Part shown: in pieces, positions 49,101 to 58,100 of the stretch | Layout of the letters: each line of letters begins with the position of its first letter | Numbering within the stretch: the stretch's first letter is position 1 | Assembly: GCF_947179165.1 (NCBI RefSeq) | Contig: NC_077245.1 | Location: forward strand, 24,658,740 to 24,722,739 | From: Solanum dulcamara | Lineage: Eukaryota > Streptophyta > Magnoliopsida > Solanales > Solanaceae | Reading direction: 5' to 3' | Length of the DNA: 64,000 nt | Notes under the pieces: generated by a model | Seen by the model: only the letters and a program-made list of their open reading frames with translations | Database searches by the model: none | What the model was told of the DNA's origin: nothing | Made by a program: the position numbers and the translations under genes

Positions 49101-52100
49101 GGTTTACGACAGCGTTTCCTTCTTCCACCTTTTGACTACATTCCCTTTTTCCTTAGAAGCTTCAAAGAGAGTCTGGACAATCCATTCCATTATCTTCTTG
49201 GTGAAAGATGTTCTAGTGATGGCGTTTCTACTTCTTTCAGTCCATTCATACCAGTCTCCTGACCGAGTGATGTCAAAAGACTTGAATCCAACTGCAAAAT
49301 AAATGGTCTCCTCCATCTCGGTGGGGAAGGAGAAGGAGGGAGGAGAGAGGAAATCCGGTGATCCTTCGGGGGAAGGGAGGGTGGTCTGGAAAGATTAGAA
49401 CTTCTTTTTGGAAGTCGTGCCTGGGAGCTTTTTTTGGCCATGGGTATCTTGTGGTGACTACAATGTCACAAGGTACCCAAACGAAAGATCAGAAGGGCAC
49501 ATAATAACAGGAGCCATGTATGAGTTCACAGAATGGATAAATGAGATGGAATTCATTGATCCCTCTCTTTTGGGGGGTTCTTTCACTTGGAGAAGAGGAG
49601 ATGGTCACAACTCAGCTTCCCGAATTGATAGATTTTTGTATTCATCTCAATGAGTTGAGTCCTTCACTCGGATCAAACAGAATTTGTTGCCCAGAATAAG
49701 TTCTGATCATAACCCCATCATGCTTATTGTGGGGAATTGAATTCGAATAAGTCCTATTTCAAATTCGAACAATGGTAGCTGAGGGTGGGTGGTTTTGCTG
49801 ACAAGATTAAGGAATGGTTGATGTCTTTCAATATAAAAGGCACATGTTCTTTTATCTTAGCTACTAAACTAAGGATGCTGAAACAAAAGTTTAAAGAATG
49901 GAGACGGACACATAGAAATGACTGGAAACATAGAAAGAAGGAAATCCTCCACCAGGTAGCAAAGCTGGAGAAGACTCAGGAGCTGAGATTACTCTCAGAG
50001 GATGAACTACTCCAAAAGGTGCATCTAGGTATGGAATTTTAGGAGGTTGCTAAACAAGAGGAAATAGCTTGGAGACAAAGATCTAGAATACAATGGCTTA
50101 AAAAAGGTGATAAAAACACTAAATTCTATCCTAGATGCTCTACCTACTTATGTTATGTCTCTATTTCCCTTGCCTGACAAAGTGGAAGACAGATTAGATA
50201 AACTAAGGAGAAATTTTCTTTGGCTGGGAAACAAGGAAAGGAAAGGCATTCACTTGGTCAAATGGAAAACTGCTCAACTAAGTAGAAATCAGGAGGACTT
50301 GGCATTAAGAACCTACGTCTGCAAAATAGGTACTTACTGTCAAAATGGCTATGGAGGTTTTGGTAAAGAGGGGCAGGCTCTGTGGAAGGATGTTATCATT
50401 AGCAAGTATGGACAAACTGATCCATGGACCTCCAACATTGTGACCAGCACCTATGGGGTCTGAGTTTGGAGGTCTATCAGAAATTTGTGGCCAAAACTAG
50501 CTGAGAACATATGCTACAAGGTGGGTAAGGGGATTAAGATCCTTTTTTGGAAAGACAAGTGGATAGGACAGAACTTCCTCATGTAGGACTTTGCAAATTT
50601 GTACTCTTTTTGTGACAACTCTTCAACATCTATTGCTGAAATTTGGTCTCCGCAAGGATGGAATATAACCTTTAGGAGAGTCTTGAATGACTGGGGGTGG
50701 ATAGAGTGGCCAACCTACTGCAAAGGTTGGAAGATTTCCCAGTACTCAACACTAATCCTGATGCAATCAGATGTAAACATGATAGGGATATGGATTTTTC
50801 TGTTGGAAGAATGTACAAAAGAGACCTGGCAACACATCCGGGGGGGGGGGGGCATTTTTGGACCTTGGAAACAAGTCTGGAAGTCCAGCATTCCAACCAA
50901 GCTAAAGTGTTTCACATGGTCGGTATGCAGAAGAGCATGCCTGACTCAAGAGACACTGAAAAAGAGAGGATTTTAGATTGTTTCTAGGTGCTTCTTTTGC
51001 AATGAAAAGGAGGAAACAAACAATCATTTGTTCCTTCACTGTAGAGTGACTGCCCACATATGCTATATGTTTCAAAGCCTTATCCAAGATCCTTGGGTGA
51101 TGTCTGGGCATACTGCAGACCTACTAAGCTGCTGGATGAGAAGAGGGGGGAGTAAAACACAGAAAAAATGGTGGAATCTAGTTCCATCTTGCATAAGGTG
51201 GTCAATTTGGAGGGAAAGAAGCAATAGATGTTTATAGAATATTACTAACCCAATGCAGAAAGTAAAAGAAAACTGCATTAATACTCTGTATTTTTGGTGT
51301 AAAGAAGAGGGTTTAGAGGAAGTAGATCAGTTAGTAGATTTCCTAGGCTCTTTGTAATTTTGACTAATTGCTTTGTAATTTTTGTTTGGTTGCTAGCATA
51401 CCCTCATTTCTGATGAATACAACTTTACCATTCTCAAAAAAAAATAATTCCTATTTAAAGGGGTTTTTGATGAATAAATCAAAAAGTAACAACAAAAAAA
51501 GAGATTAGAGTGTTCTCTTCTATTGAACTCTAAGGTTTCTGTCTCCCTTTAACGAGCTGAAGAGATTGGAGTTCTCTCTTCCATTGAACTCTAAGGTTTT
51601 AGCGTCCCTTTAACGAGCTGAACTTAACTATCGCCTTGTGAATCGATCCTCCCCTAAAAAGAATAGAACTCTAATCTCTTGTTTTTTTGTTGAAATATAT
51701 GACTTTTTGATTTATTCATCAAAACCCCTTTTAAATAGGAGTCTTATTCTTATGAAAGTAGGAAACCTAAATCCTATTCCAAACTAATAAATAGCTTAAC
51801 ATAATCCGTAAGAAGCTATGAAACATAAATTCTATTCTAGAATAATAAAGAAAGCTATTAAAATATAATTAACTAATTATAATTAAATACTTAATTAATT
51901 TGACTTCCCCGCATCCACAACATTACTCCCCTCACGTTGAAAGAGCTTGTTCTCAAGCTCAAATTTCAAGGCAATCATCCAGAAAATCTGGAGGAGTATT
52001 AACTTAATTATCCAATTTCAGTCCTAACCAATTTATCTGGAAGTTGACATTGATAAATTTTAACTCGATTAGTTTGCTGAAGCATGACTAATTCACCCAT

Positions 52101-55100
52101 TAGATTGCTACTTTCATGAGGTCCAAATCTTTCAAAAAATTGTTCTCAATGATGCGCCCAAATTAATGGGCTCGTTGGTTCCATCATAAGTAGGAAAATC
52201 CATCCTTACATACCTTGGTACTGTTGAATAGGAATTACCACTTGTTGGATGCTTTTGATCGGTTGGTTGAATATGCAGTATATTGCCTCTAGTAGCAGGA
52301 TTTGTTGATCTGCTTGTCGTCGGGGCACTACTCGACTCTGTTCCATGGGCTACTGGTTTTGTAGAACCAATTCCTAAGTAGAAAATTGTTGTTGAATGAC
52401 TTGGACAGTTTTTCCGTCGAGATGTTCCATCGCTACAAGTTTAGAGTCCATTTTTTTTTGTTTAGAGTCCATTAGTGTTTCTATAATTGCACGTTATTCC
52501 TGGAACCTGGAATTGATCTCATCGCCCATTATGTCAGGCTATGATACCAAATTGTTATGAATCTTTAGGGGAGGATCGATTTACAGAGCGATAGATAAGT
52601 TCAGTTCGTTAAAGGGAGGCTGAAACTTTAGAGTTAAATGGTAGAGAGAACTCCGATCTCTTCAGCTAGTTAAAGGGAGATTGAAACCTTAAAGTTCAAT
52701 GGAAGAGAGAACTCTAATCTCTTGTTTTTTTTATGACTTTTTGATTTATTCATCAAAAAACCCTTTAAATACGAGTCTTATTACATCAATAGAAAGTCTA
52801 ATTTTTATGAAACTAGGAAACCTAAATCCTATTCCAAACTAATAACTATAGTTTAACCTAATCCTTATGAAGCTATGAAACATAAAATCTAGGCCAAACC
52901 CATCGGTGGCCCCTTAAAGTTAGCACCAACTTTCACTTAGACACTTTAACCAGGCGATGTTCATTTTAGACACCTCATGTAGGGGCACGCTGTGTCATTT
53001 TGACACTTTTTTGACAATAAGCAAAAAACTGAATGAGAGTGTAATACACTCGTTTATGACGTGGCAAAAACCAATTAAATGATTACATGTGTTATTTTAA
53101 GTTAAAAATTATTTTAAAATTCACTTAGTAAATAAAATAAAAATATTATTCTAAAAAAATCAATTGCAACCCCCCCCCCCCCCCGCCCCAATGGTAATTA
53201 TCTTCTCCACTACACCCAACAATTTTCTTTATTTTTTTCTTAATCTTCTTTTTAAAGTTGTTTCAGAGCTTTTTTTTTCTTTCTATTTTGATGTTGTTTA
53301 GAGAGAAAGAGAGGGGGAGGCGGGAGGGAGAGAAAGAAAGAAAAAATATAAAATATGAGTATTGATATTCATTTTTTCCGGCGAACTGGAAAATGAAAGA
53401 TTAAATAAAGGGGTTAACAAAAATGTGACCTTGAGTTCATATGATTGGTCTTGGGTGGTGCTGAAAATGCTCGTAGCATCTCCTATATTTTATTGTATCT
53501 TTGTGTTATTTACTTGATCAGTGTTGATTTCTATTTTTTCTAGTTCTAGGTGCTTAAAAGATTTTAGTGTTTGTTCTGTGTTTATTGGAATTTTCTGTTA
53601 TCTACTTGTTTAGTGTTGATTGTTGATTTCTAGTTCATGCAAGTGCGATACATCACTGCGAAACATAGGAAAAGGAAGTTGAAAAGCAAGAAGCCGATGA
53701 CTCCAATCACATCAAAAGTCAAGAAAATCAAAATGAAATCTCTTTTGTGCTTTTTTAAAAATTTCTTCTTTTCTTTTACTTTTCATAGCTATTCCTTTTC
53801 TTTCTTTTAGTGTTGTTTTGTGGGAAGAAAAGAGTGAGAGGAAGAAATAAAGAGAGAAGAAATATGAAATATGGGTGTTGGTATTCATTTTTCCGGCGAA
53901 AAAGGTTGGAGGGAGGTGATGGTAGATTTAGAAAAGCAATACAATGAAGAAGAAAAAAATGGCTTGAAAACGGATTTGAATAAAAAATTCGACCTCCATT
54001 GAGGGAGTTTAAGCTTGGAAAAATGGTGGAAGGTGGTGCCTTGAGAAATGGAGAAGAATAAGAGAAAATAAAATAAAAAATGGCTAAATAAAGCCTTTCA
54101 CGCGTTATTATTGAGTGTATCATACTCACTTTGCCATGTCAGCAAAAAGTGTCAAAATGACACAGCGGGCCCCTACATGAGGTGTCTAAAATGAACATCG
54201 CCCGGTTGAAGTGTCTAAGTGAAAGTTGGTGCCAACTTTAAGGGGCCACCGATGAGTTTGACCTAAATCTATTCTGGAATAATAAAGAAATCTATTAAAA
54301 TATAATTAATTAATTAAAATTAAATATTTAATTAATTTGACTTCCCCGCATCCACAACAGACAGTCTAACCACCACTCTGTAAAACTTCCCTTTAAGTTT
54401 GAGTGGTACCTTATTATCACACAAGACTTCAGAAGCAAGTCTCCATTTAATTGAAGATAAAAGGGAAATTTTAAATTTTGATTTTTTCTAATTATAGAAA
54501 TGTGACATTCTTTTTGGGACAGCGTAAAAAGCAAAAGGCTACTTAAATTGGGACAAAGGGAGTAGTAGTCTAATTCCTGTATCTATATTATAAATTTTAA
54601 AGCTTTGAAACTCTTTTGAGTTCAAATACTCTGTCCACTTGATTATACTTATTTCCAATTCATTTCACTGTAGGGGGGCACTCTTTGGTTCCAGAACTTG
54701 ACCGAGTTCCCTAGTGGTGTTTTAGGGCCAGTCTTTCCTTTCCTGATTGCTGGATTGCATTATATAAACATACAGGTATCTTGCTTTTATCAAACTGAGA
54801 TTTACTGCCTTTCTGTTTCCTTGTCTTTCTTTGTGGTAACTGGTAAGTGGTGACAGACTTTCATTAGGGAATTAAGAGACCTGTGCCTTGTTCTTGGCCT
54901 TGGTACTAGATACATTTTCATATATAATTTCTTTTTCCTTTTCTGTTTTGAGGGTGGCTGTTATCCAATATTAGTTATGTTTAGGTATTTGATCACCAAC
55001 ATGATCAATTTCATGCTGGTTAACCATCACTTTATGTTCAGACATGTTCTCTTGGTGCCCACCCTGAAATGGTTGGTGGGTCTTGGATACATTTTAATGT

Positions 55101-58100
55101 TTGGGGCAGGGGCCTGAAGCAAGTAGGAAAAGGGAAAAAATGTTTCAGTTATATAGGTATGAGATATCTGCATACCGGCACCAATTTTGTTTCTTAATAT
55201 GTTTTTTCTCCAAAGCTAGTATATGGTTGATATTTTTTCCTTGCCCCTTCATCGTTTTGGGCTTTTTGATATATTGTTGCAAAGAATAATAATATATTCT
55301 TGCATGGTTTTGAACACTTGAAACCCTTCTCCCAAACAATGATGCCGCCAAACATTGAGTTTTGTTATCTCACACTCCCTCTGGTGCTCAAAACTCCTTA
55401 GAACCGAAAATTTGACTTCTAGGTGGATCTTCCTGCCATCTGTATTCAGTCAACTTATAAGATCTTCTCCGTAAAATTTGGTCTTCCCAAATGTGGTGTA
55501 GAATGTTAGAAAAGGGAAGACTTCATCTTGGTTTCGATGATTAATGAGCAAAGACGTAAACTGTCTAGAGGACTTGAGTTCAGCAGTTAGCCAGATGAGT
55601 TAGGAAGTAAAGAATACGTGTGGAATTGCCTCAACAACAACAACAACAACATACCCAGTGAAATCCCACTAAGTGGGGTCTGGAGAGGGTAAAGTGTACG
55701 CAGATCTTACCACTACCTCGAGGAGGTAGAGAGGTTGTTTCCGAAAGACCCTCGGCTCAAGTGCCTCAAACCCAAGTAAAAGAAGAAGAGGCAGAGGAAA
55801 CAATGAAGACAACATAGCAATTTATAAGAAAGACAAATGTAAAGTCTACAATAAAGAAACAACAATAACAACAAAATATTGTGATAATAGAAACACGATA
55901 CACAACAAAATACTCCAATCCTCCACTAATCTTTTACCCCTACTAACCTTCTACCCTAATACGCGTTCTCCACTCCTTCCTATCTAGGGTCATGTCCTCA
56001 GTAATATGGAGCTGCACCAAATCATGTCTAATCACCTTTCCCCAATACTTCTTCAGCCTACCTCTACCCCTCCAATTGCCCCCTACAACCAGCCTCTCGC
56101 ACGAGGCACCTCTTCACTGGGGCACCAAGCACCTCCTTTGCATATGTTCAAACCATCTCAGCCTCACTTCTCTCATCTTGTCCGTCACAGGGGCCACTCC
56201 TACCTTCTCCCGAATAACCTCATTCCTAATCTTGTCGCTTCTAGTATGATCACTCATCCATCTCAACATCCTCTTCTCGGAACATGCATCTTCTGAATAT
56301 GAGAGTTCTTGACTGGCCAACACTACACAGTCTAACAATCACTCTGTAAAACTTTCCGTTAAGTTTGGATGGTACCTTCTTATTGCACAAGACTCCAGAC
56401 TCAAGCCTCCATTTCATCCATGCCACCCCAATGTGAGGTGTGACATCATTGTCGATGTCCCCACTATCCTGGAGTACGGACCCAAGATACTTAAAACTTT
56501 CTCTCTTGAGAATAGGTTGTGTGGCAAGCCTCACTTCAGTGTCTGCTTCATCTACCACACCACCGAATTCCAAATACTCTGTTTTGGTCTTGCTCAACCT
56601 GAGCCCTTTGGACTCTAGAGTCTATCTCCAAACCTCCAACCTAGCATTAACTTTGTCCTTTGTTTCATCAACCAATGCTATGTCGTCTGCAAATAACATA
56701 CACCAAGGAACTTCCTCATGAATAGATCACGTCAATTCATTCATCATTAAGGCGAATAGGAAAGGACTAAGAACTGATCCCTGATGTAGCCCCATCTCCA
56801 CTGGGAAGTGCTCTGAGTCTCCTCTCACTGTTCTAACCCGAGTCTTACATCCATCGTACATGTCCTCTATCACCCTAATATACACCATCGACACACCTTT
56901 AGCCTCCAAACACTTTTAGAGAACATCCCTCAGGACTTTGTCGTCAATGAACACCATATGAAGATTCATCTTCCTTTCCCTATCTTCTCCATCAATCTCC
57001 GCATAAGGTGGATGGCTTCAGTAGTTGAACGTCCTGGCATGAATCCAAATTGATTCTCAAAAATAGACACCCATTTCCTCACTCTCATCTCCACCACTCT
57101 TTCCCGATCCTTCATAGTGTGGCTTAACAATTTGATACCCCTTGTAATTATTACAGTTTTGGATATCACCTTTGTTCTTGTACAATGGAACCATTGTACT
57201 CCACCTCCATTCGTCGTACATTCTTGCATCTCCTTATTATATTGTGCTTTCTGCTTCTTCTTTTTTATAATTTAAAAAAAGTCTCTTGCCCTGTTTCTCC
57301 TTTTCCCCCAGAAAGCATCTTCAAAAAATGGGGTCCTGGAAGTTTCACCCACAAAAAGGTACTACAGAAAGAAAAAGAAGCCGACCCAACTTAGGCATCA
57401 TTGGTACCCTTTGGATTTTGTGCGAGTACAGGGAGGGTGTAAATTCTATGTTTGTGGTGCTGGGTTGGTTTAGGTCTGATGCTGAAACCTGCACAGTGTA
57501 CGGTCATATACACCCTGGTTTAGTAATTCTTCAGGTTCTTTGTCAGTTCAAGAAAGATTTCAGTTTCAGTACTGTCTTCAGGATATTACTAATTACTCTT
57601 AGATTTTCACTCTAAAATGACTAGTTGGAGCAGATAAAATCAGATCAGGAAGTGGCTGGTGTGTTTTCTTATGTTTGCTTTGGATGGACTTATTTCGAAT
57701 CTATTTAATTAACTTTGAGTACCCGACAAGATAGTTTAGCTGAACTAGCTTTTGCATTTGTTACTGAAAAAGGTGGATTCTTGAACCAATTGTAAAGGCT
57801 ATGTGGTAGAGACTAGAGAGTATTCTTATATTTTTCTTCCAGTGAAGAAATTCTAATTTTCATTTGGCAGAAAACTTCTTTGGCTCCGCAATGAATTTGT
57901 TGCATTTTTCCAAATAAAATACAACAATAACAATTATTATGTCTCGGGTCCTAACAAGTTGGGTTTGACTATTTGAATCATCATTGATCATGTTCCTATT
58001 TAAAAATGTTCTAACACTAGCTTCCCATCTGCCTGATTCTTGGTTGCCATAGTTACCCGGTGTTCCTTCGAAAAAGAAAAGAGTGACCCGGCATCAGTGT

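Larger units (their letters stand above)
43233..49435 (-). mobile_element. L1-type LINE B, about 6.2 kb, inserted in LINE A
   Basis: TSDs ggccgtgggtatct (43219-43232) and ggccatgggtatct (49436-49449) match at 13 of 14 positions. On the minus strand the element has its 5' end at 49435, ORF1, ORF2 and a 3' end with poly-A (plus-strand tttttt at 43233). It looks full length. A 382-bp hAT MITE at 46624-47005 sits in its endonuclease. Coding is interrupted by stops and frameshifts. Confidence 0.93.
51446..54359 (-). mobile_element. Small non-autonomous Ty3/gypsy-like LTR element
   Basis: On the minus strand: LTR (right, 52553-54359, including a 1372-bp insertion), primer site TGGTATCATAGC at ~52547-52536, a ~630-bp internal region with a decayed gag ([11 protein letters not shown] start, [15 protein letters not shown] block, LPDKL), a purine tract GTGAGGGGAGTAAT near 51930, and a rearranged left LTR ending in CA at 51922. 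No pol is present, so it depends on a partner. The gag wording is gypsy-like; class is inferred. Confidence 0.75.

Noticed and set aside
53776..54129. 117-codon minus-strand ORF inside the Mutator-like element as transposase
   Set aside because: Low-complexity Phe/Ser/Leu sequence with no transposase motif.
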